From the NCBI GenBank assembly GCA_965204835.1, contig OZ242017.1, positions 558,001 through 622,000 on the forward strand: DNA of 64,000 nucleotides, given 5' to 3'. The translations under genes and the position numbers were made by a program. This stretch comes from VXMT01 sp965204835 (lineage in GTDB: Bacteria > Chloroflexota > Dehalococcoidia > UBA2979). The notes under the pieces were generated by a model. That model saw only the letters and a list, made by a program, of their open reading frames with translations, was not told where the DNA came from and did not search any database. Position 1 is the stretch's first letter; each line of letters opens with the position of its first letter. Below, in pieces: positions 15,459 to 24,327 of this stretch.

Positions 15459-17831
15459 CTACTGCGTTTCCCCCCTCGGCATCCGGTAGCCGACGCGGGG
15501 CTCGGTGAAGATGTAGGTGGGGTCGGCCACGTCGTCGCCTAGCTTGCGGCGGAGCTTGCGCACGATGGTCCGCATGGGCCGCAGGTCGCTGCCGGCCTCT
15601 TTCTCCCACACGCGGCCCAGGAGGTGCTCATAGGTCAGCACGCGCCCGGCGTTGACCGAGAGCTCGGCGAGCATCCGGTACTCCAGCGGAAGCAGCTGCA
15701 ACGGCCGGCCCGCAAGGGTCACGCTACGCTCGGCGTAGTCGATCGCCAGATCGCCCAGCACGTACGGCGCCGAAGGCTCGGCGACCGCCTGCCGACGCAG
15801 GGCCGCCCCGATCCTCGCCGTCAGCTCGGTGGGCGAGAAGGGCTTCACGACGTAATCGGCGGCGCCCATGCCGAGCGCCTCCGCGATGAACTCGTCCCGG
15901 CCGTAGGCCGAGAGGAAGATGACCGGCACGTCTGCCGTCTTCTGCATCTGCTGCATCAGCTTCATGCCGTCAGTCCCGGGAAGCATGAGATCCAGCAGCA
16001 CCAGCCGGGGCCGCTCCTCCTCCATGAGCCGGAGTGCCTCCTCCGGATCCCCGGTCACTATCGGTGTGTAGCCGGCCTCGCGGAGGGCGTCGCGGACGTA
16101 GCGCAGGTCCCCTGGGTCGTCGTCGACGGCCAGCACCCGCACCCCTTCTCCTGTCCCGTCCTGTTCGGGCCGCAAGGAGAGCGCCGGCGACTGCGGGGCG
16201 CTGCCGATGTCTCCCACCGTGGGCAGGGTGAAGGTGAAGCGCGCGCCCAGGCCCGGGCCATCGCTCTCCGCCCAGATGCGCCCTCCGTGGGCCTCCACGA
16301 TCCCGCGGCAGATCGCCAGGCCCAGGCCCGTGTCCACGTTTCGCTCCCCGGACTGGACGCCGGAGAACTTGCGGAACAGGTGGGGAAGGCGCTCGGCCGG
16401 GATGCCCCGCCCCTCGTCGGCCACCGAGACGGCGACGTGCACGCCATCCCGCACGGCGCTCAGCGTGATGACCGACGACTCCGGGGAGTAGCGGTCGGCG
16501 TTGGTGAGCAGGTTGCCGAGCACCTGGATGATCCGCCGCCGGTCCGCCATCACCAGGGGAAGGTCGGGCTCGATGTCGGTCTCCAGGTTGTTGCGGTCGC
16601 CCGCGCTGCCGAAGGCGCTCCTCGCCCGCTCCACGAGCATGCCCAGCGCCGCCGGCTCGGGATCGACCGCCAGCGTGCCCGTCTCGATGCGGGTCACATC
16701 GAGCAGGTCGGAGACCAGGCCATGCATGTGGTCGGCCTGGTCGCCGATGATGCGGACGAACTGACGCATCACGGCGGGGTCCGGGTCCGCCGGTGACTCC
16801 AGCACCGTGGCGGCGGAGCCCTTGATGGAGGTCAGCGGCGCCCGCAACTCGTGGCTGACCATGGCCAGGAACTCGGTGCGCAGCCGCTCCTGCTCCTCCA
16901 CGTCGGCCATGTCCTGCATGGTCACGGCCACCGACTCCACCACGCCCTCATCGGAGCGGATGGGCGTGGCGTTGAGCAGCACCGTGATGCTCCGCCCATC
17001 GGGGACCCGCAGGACGATCTCCTCGGCTCGCAGCGTGTCCCCCTCGCTGAGCAGTTCGGCGATGGGGAGCTCCCGCAAGGAGACCTCCCGCCCGTCGGCG
17101 CGTATGCAGGTCATCGCATCCAGCAGCACCTCCGGCGACTGGCCGGGGTCCCGCAGGCTGTTCACGATCCTCCGCGCCTCGCGGTTGAGGAACCTCGGCG
17201 CTCCCGCCCGGACGTCGAGCACCACCACGCCAACCGGGGTGGTCTCGATCAGCGTCTCGAGGTCGGCCCGGGCCTGCCGCTCCTCGCCGTGCGTGCGGGC
17301 GTTGGCGATCACCAGCGCTGCCTGGGAGGCGAACATCACCAGGATCTCCTCGTCGGCCTGGCTGAACTCCTCGCCACCCTCCTTGTCGCCGACGAAGAGG
17401 TGGCCCACCCGCGCGCCGCGGTGGAACATCGGCGCCGCGAGGAAGCGGAACGTCCCCACCGGCAGGGGGATGCGGAAGGCGCTGAAGCCCAGGGAGTGGA
17501 CGTGCCCCTCCAGGTCGGGCAGCCGCATCGGCTCGAAGACGCTGGTCAGGGACTCGAAGATGCGCGGCCCCTCCGGCATGAGCCACAGCCGCTCGGATTC
17601 CTCCGCCGTCAGCCCCGAGGAGAGGGAGTCCTGCACCCCGCCCGCGTCGTCCAGCAGCGTCATTACGGCGTAGCGGGCGGCGGTGAGCGAGCGGGCGGAG
17701 TCCAGGGCGCCCTGGAGCACGGTGTCGAAGTCCAGGCTCTCGTTCATGCGCAAGCTGGCCTCGCTCAGCCTGGAGAGCCGCTCCCGAAGGGCGGCCTCGC
17801 TCTCGGCCATCGGCTCCTGCGGTGGGTTCAA
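15459..17831 (-). CDS. Hybrid sensor histidine kinase/response regulator with DNA-binding domain
   Basis: A 790-residue soluble two-component system in a single chain. Order: a short coiled N-terminus, a GAF domain (about 35-180), a PAS domain (about 187-310), a HisKA segment with the phospho-accepting His in VSHELRAPLTSIKG (His327), a HATPase domain (NLLTNADRYSP, DEGRGIP, GLGLAICRGIVEAHGG), a receiver domain (VDDDPGDLR, phospho-Asp614 in LLDLMLPG, KPF near 660) and an OmpR-type winged helix (about 690-785, LPLEYRMLAEL, RTIVRKLRRKLG, VGYRMP). Kinase, receiver and DNA-binding output in one protein remove the need for a separate regulator. There are no transmembrane helices, so it senses an internal signal. 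It is divergent from the export genes, with a direct-repeat promoter box before it. Confidence 0.93.
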   Translation of the reverse strand: MNPPQEPMAESEAALRERLSRLSEASLRMNESLDFDTVLQGALDSARSLTAARYAVMTLLDDAGGVQDSLSSGLTAEESERLWLMPEGPRIFESLTSVFEPMRLPDLEGHVHSLGFSAFRIPLPVGTFRFLAAPMFHRGARVGHLFVGDKEGGEEFSQADEEILVMFASQAALVIANARTHGEERQARADLETLIETTPVGVVVLDVRAGAPRFLNREARRIVNSLRDPGQSPEVLLDAMTCIRADGREVSLRELPIAELLSEGDTLRAEEIVLRVPDGRSITVLLNATPIRSDEGVVESVAVTMQDMADVEEQERLRTEFLAMVSHELRAPLTSIKGSAATVLESPADPDPAVMRQFVRIIGDQADHMHGLVSDLLDVTRIETGTLAVDPEPAALGMLVERARSAFGSAGDRNNLETDIEPDLPLVMADRRRIIQVLGNLLTNADRYSPESSVITLSAVRDGVHVAVSVADEGRGIPAERLPHLFRKFSGVQSGERNVDTGLGLAICRGIVEAHGGRIWAESDGPGLGARFTFTLPTVGDIGSAPQSPALSLRPEQDGTGEGVRVLAVDDDPGDLRYVRDALREAGYTPIVTGDPEEALRLMEEERPRLVLLDLMLPGTDGMKLMQQMQKTADVPVIFLSAYGRDEFIAEALGMGAADYVVKPFSPTELTARIGAALRRQAVAEPSAPYVLGDLAIDYAERSVTLAGRPLQLLPLEYRMLAELSVNAGRVLTYEHLLGRVWEKEAGSDLRPMRTIVRKLRRKLGDDVADPTYIFTEPRVGYRMPRGETQ

Positions 17832-17897
17832 CTGTTCACCTCGCTGTGACCCACGAGGCGGGCCCTCGGGTCGCCGGGATCGGCATATGTCGGGGCG

Positions 17898-17955
17898 AGT
17901 ATGCTGTTTTCAGCGCTAAATCACAACAGGTCACGTATAACCAGCAATAAGTCAC
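17898..17955 (-). promoter_or_regulatory. Activator boxes and -10 element of the sensor-regulator promoter
   Basis: Read on the minus strand: GTGACTTATTG (17955-17945), then 21 bases on from its start CGTGACCTGTTGTGATT (17935-17919), then 15 bases and CATACT (17903-17898), about 67 bases before the start codon at 17831. The 17-mer, the 15-base gap and CATACT recur exactly before the methyltransferase gene. Repeats about two helical turns apart next to a weak -10 with no good -35 suit binding by an OmpR-type dimer, presumably the regulator itself. Confidence 0.6.
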
Positions 17956-18247
17956 TCCAATATCATATCGACGTGCTAAGGTATCTCGCACGTGTTCTAC
18001 CCGGGAGCAGGGAGGTCTTTGCCTGTCACTCGAACGACACAGCCCGGACCGGCGCGAGACAGCTGTCACCTCCCCGAGTCTCCCGTTCTGGGCGCCGGCG
18101 GCTCGGCAATCACGCGGGCCCTTGCTTGAGCGCTCCTCCCCTCGGCCGTCGCGCTGGCCGTCGTTCCAGCCGGGGATCCAGGCGCGGTGCCGGACCATCC
18201 ATCCGCGCGGTGCAGGGGTCAGCCTGACGAAGTAGGGGTCAGACACA
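17956..18247 (+). promoter_or_regulatory. Leader region before the export operon, with direct repeats
   Basis: AT-rich to about 18000 (possible -10 TAAGGT near 17977), then GC-rich without a convincing gene. Two direct copies of AGGGGTCAG (18214-18222 and 18234-18242, 20 bases apart) end five bases before the GTG start at 18248; the second also supplies the nearest purine-rich ribosome site. Repeats of about two helical turns may be a second operator, but they may also be a mobile-element remnant. Confidence 0.4.
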
Positions 18248-19147
18248 GTGTTCATCAACAGGTTGTTTCGTGAACGGGCTCTCGCACGGCGCCAGAGGCA
18301 GGAGCCGCTGGACGACCGGCTGCAGGTGACGGCCCCCCACGAGTGGCTCCTGGTGGCCGGGCTCGGCGTGATGTTCCTCGCGCTACTGGTATACGGCGCC
18401 ATTGGCAGCATCGAACGCAGCCTCTCCTACGAGGCGGTCGTGGTCCTCCCCGGCGAGCGCTTCCCCGTGTCCGCACCGGTGTCGGGCACGGTGGTGGAGG
18501 TCCTGGCGGAGGTGGGGGACACCGTCGAGCCGGGGCAGGTCATCGCCCGGGTGCGCCCGCCCCTCCAGCAGCAGGGGGATGCAGACGCGCGCCGGCTCCT
18601 TGAGTCGCTGGCTGAGCAGGCAGGCCAGGACGACGGAACGGCGACGGACCTGCTCTCGCTCCTGCGGGCACTGGCGGGCGCGGAGGACGTCGGCGGGACC
18701 GAGGCTGGTGTCGGCGTCGTCAGTGTGACCGGGGGCGAGATCGTCACGCTTGGTCTCGCGCCGGGGATGTCGGTGAGCGCAGGTGAGCCGGTGGCGCTGG
18801 TGCGGGCGGAAGCTTCCGGCCCGTGGCAGGTCCTCGCGCTGGTGCCGGCCGAAGATGCCTGGCGGCTCGAGGCGGGGATGACGGCGCAGCTCAGCGTGGC
18901 GGGCGGCGGCCGGGAGGCCAGCATCTACCCGGCGGAGGTCGCCGCCGTATCGGAGCGGGCCGTCACACCGCCGGAGTGGCTGGAGGACCTGGGGATCTCG
19001 GCGCCGCCGGGGTCCCACCTGGTGCGAGTGCGGCTTGAAGACGCCGGCGTGGGCGATGGCGTGGCGGACGGTTCCATGGGCTCGCTGCGCGTGGTGACGG
19101 GGCGAAGCTCATTCCTCTCCCTCCTCGCGCCGGGCGGCGGCTCGTGA
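18248..19147 (+). CDS. HlyD-type secretion adaptor of NHLM exporter
   Basis: A 299-residue membrane-fusion-type protein that would link the inner-membrane peptide exporter to the envelope. A short cytoplasmic N-terminus is followed by one transmembrane helix (LLVAGLGVMFLALLVYGAI, about residues 34-52). The first biotinyl-lipoyl half is PVSGTVVEVLAEVGDTVEPG and the second SVTGGEIVTLGLAPGMSVSAGEP, with a shortened helical hairpin between them (LLESLAEQAGQ region). The C-terminal beta barrel includes WQVLALVPAEDAWRLEAGM. It matches the short HlyD proteins of NHLM peptide export systems. The start is GTG at 18248, and its stop overlaps the ATG of the C39-ABC gene by one base. Confidence 0.88.
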   Translation: MFINRLFRERALARRQRQEPLDDRLQVTAPHEWLLVAGLGVMFLALLVYGAIGSIERSLSYEAVVVLPGERFPVSAPVSGTVVEVLAEVGDTVEPGQVIARVRPPLQQQGDADARRLLESLAEQAGQDDGTATDLLSLLRALAGAEDVGGTEAGVGVVSVTGGEIVTLGLAPGMSVSAGEPVALVRAEASGPWQVLALVPAEDAWRLEAGMTAQLSVAGGGREASIYPAEVAAVSERAVTPPEWLEDLGISAPPGSHLVRVRLEDAGVGDGVADGSMGSLRVVTGRSSFLSLLAPGGGS

Positions 19148-21345
19148 TGCGGATTCCGTCCCTGGTGGGGGCGCGCCGCGGACCGCGGCGGGCTCGGACG
19201 CCCCTGATGCTGCAGATGGAAGACACCGAGTGTGGAGCCGTCTGCCTGGGCATCGTCCTCGCGTTCTTCGGGCGCTGGGTCTCGGTGGAGGAGCTGCGCG
19301 AGGCGTGCTCCGTCAACCGGGACGGCTGTGACGCCGCCGACATCACGCGCGCCGCCCGCGGCTACGGGCTGGAAGCGCAGGGCTGGCGCCGGGAGCCGGA
19401 ACAGCTCCACGACATGACCATGCCGCTGATCATCTTCTGGGAGTTCAACCACTTCCTGGTGCTGGAGGGGTTCCGGGGCGGCAACTACCTGGTGAACGAC
19501 CCGGCCAACGGCCACCGCACGCTGACCGCTGAGGAGTTCGACGAGGGGTTTACCGGCGTCGCGCTCAGCTTCGAGGTTGGACCGGAATTCACTACCGGCG
19601 GATCCCGCCCCGGCGTCCTCCGCAGGCTGTGGCCCTGGCTCTCGGACGAGACCGGGCCGCTGGCGTTCGCCCTGTTCTGCGGGCTGCTGATGTCGCTCCC
19701 GCTCGCCGCCCTGCCGTTCCTGCTGAGCGTGTTCGTCGACCATGTCCTGAGCGGGCAGGAGCCCGCGTGGGGAGCCGCGCTGGCGGGCGGAGTGGCCCTG
19801 GCCGGCGGCCTGGTGTACCTGCTGACCTGGTTGCGGCAGCGCTGCCTCAGACTCCTGGCGGTGCGGCTCTCGGTGGACCACGCAGACCGCTTCATCAGGC
19901 GGCTGTTCCGGTTGAGGATGCGGTTCTTCACGAACCGCTACGGCGGCGATCTCACCTCCCGCATCCAGCTGATCGACCAGATCGCCGTGGTAGCGACCGA
20001 GCAGTTCGTCGGGGTCCTCATCGAGCTGGTCACGAGCGCCGTGTTCCTGTTCTTCCTGTTCCTCTACGACCCGGTGCTGGCCGTGGTGGTGGCGGGGCTG
20101 GGCGCGGTCAACCTCTACATCATGCAGCTCCTCACCCGGGGGCGAGTCGGCGAGAACCGTCGCCTGCAACGCGAGCAGGGCAAGCTGCAGGGCGTCGGCA
20201 TGTACGGCCTGAGCAACATCGACACCCTGCAGGCGACCTCGGGAGAGGTCGGGTTCTTCTCCCACTGGAGCGGCTACCAGGCCCGGGAGCTGCTGGCCCG
20301 CCAGCGCTTCACGGAGGTCGGGCACCTGATCGCAGCGCTGCCCGGCGTGTTCACGATCCTGGGCAATGCCGTCGTGCTGGGAGTGGCGGGCTGGCGCGTC
20401 ATGGAAGGCGACATGTCCCTGGGCATGATGATGGGATGCTACGTCCTGGCGTCGTACTTCCTGTTGCCCATCGGCCGCTTCGCGATGTTCGCCGACCTGT
20501 TCCAGGTGCTGGAGGCGAACCTGCAACGGCTCGAGGACGTGCTGGACGCCCCCGAAGACACCTCCATCCAGGAGGACGGAGCGGCCGCCGCGAGCCGCGC
20601 CGGGCTGAGCCGGACGGTGCGGCTGAGCGGGCAGCTTGAGCTGCGCAACGTGGAGTTCGGCCACAAGGCGAACCGGGAGCCGATGCTCCAGGACTTCAAC
20701 CTGACCATCGAGCCCGGGCAACGGGTGGCCGTGGTCGGCCCCACCGGCTCGGGCAAGTCGACGCTGGCGCTGCTTGCGGCCGGGATCCACCAGCCCTGGT
20801 CCGGGGTGATCTCGCTGGATGGCCACCCGCGCGACGGACTCCCCCGCAGCCTGCTCGGCAGCTCGGTGGCGATGGTGGACCAGCGCGTGTTCCTGTTCGC
20901 CGGGACCGTGCGCGAGAACCTCAGCCTGTGGAACCCCGAGATCCCCGAGCAGGACCTGGTGGCCGCGGCCACCGACGCCGCCATCCACGACGAGATCATG
21001 GCGCGCGCGCAGGGCTATGACGCGCCCGTGGACGAGGGCGGGCGCAACTTCAGCGGCGGCCAGCGCCAGCGCCTGGAGATCGCCCGCGCCCTGGTGGGCA
21101 ATCCGTCCCTGCTGATCCTGGACGAGGCCACGAGCGCGCTGGACCCGATCACCGAGGTGCGCATCGACGACGCCCTGCGGCGGCGCGGATGCAGCTGTCT
21201 GATCGTGGCGCACCGCCTCAGCACCATCCGCGACTGCGACCTGATCGTGGTCCTGGACGGCGGCCGCGAGATACAGCGGGGCACGCACACGGAGCTGATG
21301 GCGGAGTCGGACGGCCTCTACCGCCACCTGATGGAGACGGAATGA
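19147..21345 (+). CDS. NHLM-type C39 peptidase-ABC exporter
   Basis: A 732-residue bifunctional protein that cuts leader peptides after a double-glycine-like site and exports the core. The C39 peptidase is at the N-terminus: oxyanion Gln23 and catalytic Cys29 in MLQMEDTECGAVCLG, His102 in WEFNHFLVLEG and Asp118 in YLVNDPANG. Transmembrane helices fill about residues 160-450. The ATPase domain has Walker A GPTGSGKST, Q-loop MVDQRVFLFAGT, signature FSGGQRQRLEIARAL, Walker B LLILDEATSALD and switch His in VAHRLST. Start overlap is TGATG with the adaptor gene; GTG 19144 is an alternative. The complete peptidase agrees with GG/GA at the leader ends of the precursors. Confidence 0.94.
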   Translation: MRIPSLVGARRGPRRARTPLMLQMEDTECGAVCLGIVLAFFGRWVSVEELREACSVNRDGCDAADITRAARGYGLEAQGWRREPEQLHDMTMPLIIFWEFNHFLVLEGFRGGNYLVNDPANGHRTLTAEEFDEGFTGVALSFEVGPEFTTGGSRPGVLRRLWPWLSDETGPLAFALFCGLLMSLPLAALPFLLSVFVDHVLSGQEPAWGAALAGGVALAGGLVYLLTWLRQRCLRLLAVRLSVDHADRFIRRLFRLRMRFFTNRYGGDLTSRIQLIDQIAVVATEQFVGVLIELVTSAVFLFFLFLYDPVLAVVVAGLGAVNLYIMQLLTRGRVGENRRLQREQGKLQGVGMYGLSNIDTLQATSGEVGFFSHWSGYQARELLARQRFTEVGHLIAALPGVFTILGNAVVLGVAGWRVMEGDMSLGMMMGCYVLASYFLLPIGRFAMFADLFQVLEANLQRLEDVLDAPEDTSIQEDGAAAASRAGLSRTVRLSGQLELRNVEFGHKANREPMLQDFNLTIEPGQRVAVVGPTGSGKSTLALLAAGIHQPWSGVISLDGHPRDGLPRSLLGSSVAMVDQRVFLFAGTVRENLSLWNPEIPEQDLVAAATDAAIHDEIMARAQGYDAPVDEGGRNFSGGQRQRLEIARALVGNPSLLILDEATSALDPITEVRIDDALRRRGCSCLIVAHRLSTIRDCDLIVVLDGGREIQRGTHTELMAESDGLYRHLMETE

Positions 21346-24281
21346 CCATCGATCCGGTACTGGACGGTGACGCCCGGGCCCGGGAGCGCCTGGCCGAACT
21401 GGCGGTCGCCCGTGGGGAGCCGCTGGCCGGCGGGGCCAACCGCCCGATCGAGCTCTCCGACACCGGCGTCGTGTGCTTCGTGGCGGAAGGATCCGTCGAC
21501 GTGTTCGTGGCGCGCCGCCGCGCCGACGGGGTGCCGGAAGACTTCAAGCATCTGTTGCGGGGCGGCGTTGGGCGGCTGCTCTTCCCCGCCGCCGAGGGCT
21601 TGACCGGGACCGTGCTGGTGGTCAAGGGCCTTCCCGGCTCCACGCTGCGCATGATGCCGCTGGACGCGCTCGAGCGCGCCGGGTGCGATGAAGCCGTCGT
21701 CGAGCAGGCGGAAGCCTGGGTCTCCGAGGTCTCCGAGGCGGTCACGCGGGAGTTCACCTACCGCCCGCGTATCGACCGGCTCCTGTCATCGGAGGTCGCG
21801 GAGCAGCCGGTGGAGGCGGGGGAGACGCTGTCGGTGCGCCGCGAAGTGGTGTGGGTATCCAGCGGAGACACGAGCCTTGCGTACCTGGACACCGAGGAGG
21901 GGGAGCCGGACGGGTCCGGCGTCGTTCCGCTCACGCCCGCGAGCTGGGTGACATCGCCGAGGGCGGCCACCGTGCGCTGCGTCGCCGCGACAGAGCTCCA
22001 GCGGGACGGGCGCCTGATGCCCGCCCTGGCGGCCTTCAACGACCTGGCCCTGAGCGCCGATGACCTCAACCGGCGTCTGCTCCTGGCCGACATCGCCAAC
22101 CTGCAGACGAGCACCGCCCAGTACCGCCAGAGGGGTGAGCAGGAAGCCCGCCGCCGCCTCTTTGGCGTGCTGGAAGGGGGCGCCTGGCAAGACGGCGATG
22201 AGCTGGCGCTCCCGGGCGCGCTGCAGTGGGTCGGACGTCACGAGGGCATCACCTTCCGCATGCCCCACGGCCCCGCGCAGCGCTCGGGGCCCGACGCCGA
22301 GCCGCCGGATCTGGTCGACGTCCTGGTGGCCTCGGGAGTGCGCATGAGACGCGTCGCGCTGCGCCCGGAGCAACGCTGGTGGCTCGGTGACAGCGGCGCG
22401 ATGCTTGCCATCCGCAGGGACGACGGCGCACCCGTGGCGCTGCTCCCGGGCCCCCTGGGGCGCTACCGGATGGTGGACCCGGATTCCGGCCGCCTGCGGC
22501 TGGTCAACGCCCGTCGGGCGGAGTCGCTGGAGCCGGAGGCCCACTTCTTCTACTGTCCGCTGCCCGACGACGGCCCGGTCGGAGCCCGGCAGCTCTCGAG
22601 GCTGTCCTTCAACCGGGTGGGGGCCGACGTGGGCCGGCTGGTGGCGGCCGGGCTGCTTGCGGGCATCGCCATGCTGGTCCCCCCGGTGCTGCTGGGAGTC
22701 TTCGTGGGGCAGGCGCTGCCCTCCGACTCCCTGCAGATGCTGTGGGCGTTGACCCTGGGCGCCGTGCTGATCGCGCTGCTCCTGGGCGTGTTGCAGATGA
22801 TCCAGGGCACGGCGCTGATGCGCGTCGAGGGCCGGGTGGCGGCGCGCGCCGAGGCGGCCCTGTGGCACCGCATGCTCGACCTGCCGTCTGGTTTCTTCCG
22901 CCGCTACACGGCCGGTGACCTGGCCACGCGGGCCATGGCGTTCCATGAGCTGCGGGACCAGGTTTCGGGCGTCGTGGTGGGCGCGCTGTTGTCGGTCCTC
23001 TTCCTGCTCCCCACCTTCGCCTTGCTCTTCCTCTACAACGCCGCCCTGGGCTGGCTGTGCCTGGGGCTGGGCGTGGTCTCCATCGGCGTCACTCTCGCGC
23101 TGGGCCTGATGCAGACGCCCCACCATCGGCGGCGGCTGGCCGTCATGCGAGACCTGGCAGGCACCCTGCTCCAGCTCATTGCCGGGGTGGCCAAGCTGCG
23201 CACCGCGGGCGCCGAGGGCATGGCCTTCATCATGTGGGCTCGAGGCTACCGGGAGCAGAAGCAGACAGAGATGAGGGTGGGGGCGTACCAGGAGCACCTG
23301 ATGGCCTTCACCATGGCCGTGCCCCTCCTCGCCACCGCGGCGCTGTTCGCCCTCGCGCTGACGGTCGGCGGGGATGCCCTGGCGGTGGGCACGTTCCTGG
23401 TGGTGTACACCGCCTTCATGGTGTTCAACACCGCGGTGGTCCAGCTGGGCGGCGCGTTCTCCGCCGTCGCCGCCATCCTCCCCGCGGTGCAGCAGGTGCA
23501 GCCCATCCTCGCCGAACGCCCCCGCAACATCTCCTCGGACCTTCCCGCTCCCGAGCTGAAGGGCGAGGTGCTGCTGGACAGCGTGAGCTTCCGCTACACC
23601 GACGACGGGCCGCTGGTGCTGAACGAGGTCACCATCCATGCCATGCCGGGCGAGTTCATCGCCCTGGTCGGGGAGTCGGGCGCGGGGAAGAGCACGATAT
23701 TCCGGCTGCTCCTGGGGTTGGAGAGGCCGCAGCTTGGCGCCGTCTACTTCGACGGCCACGACCTGAGCCGGCTCAACTGGAGCTCGGTGCGCAACAAGAT
23801 CGGCACCGTCCCCCAGGACGCCCACCTGCGTCCCCAGACCGTGCTCGACAACATCATCGGGATCGACGGGGTACTGAGCGAGGACGACGCCTGGCGGGCC
23901 GCGCGCCTGGCCCGCGTCGACGCCGACATCGCGGCGATGCCGATGCGCATGCACACGGTCAGCAGCGAGAGCTCCGCGGCCTTCTCCGGCGGGCAGGTGC
24001 AGCGCTTCATGCTGGCCGCCGCCCTGGCTCGCAATCCCAGGCTGCTGCTGCTGGATGAGGCGACCAACTGGCTCGACAACCGCACCCAGGCCGACGTCAT
24101 GGAACAGCTCGAGCAGTTCTCCGCGACCCGCATCGTCAGCGCCCACCGGCTGTCCACGATCCGGCGGGCCGACCGCATCTATGTGCTGCAGGGCGGCCGG
24201 GTCGTCCAGTCGGGGACCTTCACGGAGCTGATGGAACAGGAAGGCGTGTTCCAGGGCCTGGTCCAGCGGCAACTGGCGTGA
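21342..24281 (+). CDS. NHLM-type second ABC transporter protein
   Basis: A 979-residue ABC protein of the second NHLM kind, whose long N-terminus has a cyclic-nucleotide-binding-like beta part (GVVCFVAEGSVDVFVARR ... GGVGRLLFPAAEGL) and no complete C39 peptidase. Transmembrane helices fall at about residues 430-730 (LVAAGLLAGIAMLVPPVLLG, ALLSVLFLLPTFALLFLY and others). The ATPase domain has Walker A GESGAGKST, Q-loop TVPQDAHLRPQTV, signature FSGGQVQRFMLAAAL and Walker B LLLLDEATNWLD. ATG 21342 overlaps the stop of the C39 gene (ATGA), so the pair is coupled and probably forms a heterodimeric exporter or a two-step export route. The frame is open upstream but only as a shadow. Confidence 0.92.
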   Translation: MTIDPVLDGDARARERLAELAVARGEPLAGGANRPIELSDTGVVCFVAEGSVDVFVARRRADGVPEDFKHLLRGGVGRLLFPAAEGLTGTVLVVKGLPGSTLRMMPLDALERAGCDEAVVEQAEAWVSEVSEAVTREFTYRPRIDRLLSSEVAEQPVEAGETLSVRREVVWVSSGDTSLAYLDTEEGEPDGSGVVPLTPASWVTSPRAATVRCVAATELQRDGRLMPALAAFNDLALSADDLNRRLLLADIANLQTSTAQYRQRGEQEARRRLFGVLEGGAWQDGDELALPGALQWVGRHEGITFRMPHGPAQRSGPDAEPPDLVDVLVASGVRMRRVALRPEQRWWLGDSGAMLAIRRDDGAPVALLPGPLGRYRMVDPDSGRLRLVNARRAESLEPEAHFFYCPLPDDGPVGARQLSRLSFNRVGADVGRLVAAGLLAGIAMLVPPVLLGVFVGQALPSDSLQMLWALTLGAVLIALLLGVLQMIQGTALMRVEGRVAARAEAALWHRMLDLPSGFFRRYTAGDLATRAMAFHELRDQVSGVVVGALLSVLFLLPTFALLFLYNAALGWLCLGLGVVSIGVTLALGLMQTPHHRRRLAVMRDLAGTLLQLIAGVAKLRTAGAEGMAFIMWARGYREQKQTEMRVGAYQEHLMAFTMAVPLLATAALFALALTVGGDALAVGTFLVVYTAFMVFNTAVVQLGGAFSAVAAILPAVQQVQPILAERPRNISSDLPAPELKGEVLLDSVSFRYTDDGPLVLNEVTIHAMPGEFIALVGESGAGKSTIFRLLLGLERPQLGAVYFDGHDLSRLNWSSVRNKIGTVPQDAHLRPQTVLDNIIGIDGVLSEDDAWRAARLARVDADIAAMPMRMHTVSSESSAAFSGGQVQRFMLAAALARNPRLLLLDEATNWLDNRTQADVMEQLEQFSATRIVSAHRLSTIRRADRIYVLQGGRVVQSGTFTELMEQEGVFQGLVQRQLA

Positions 24282-24327
24282 ACCGGCCGCCTCACCCGAT
24301 AGGCGGCGGACATACAGCGGGAGACCG

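Noticed and set aside
17901..18227. 108-codon + strand frame upstream of the adaptor gene
   Set aside because: It begins inside the activator boxes and is Arg-rich in its second half; the region is better read as promoter and leader.
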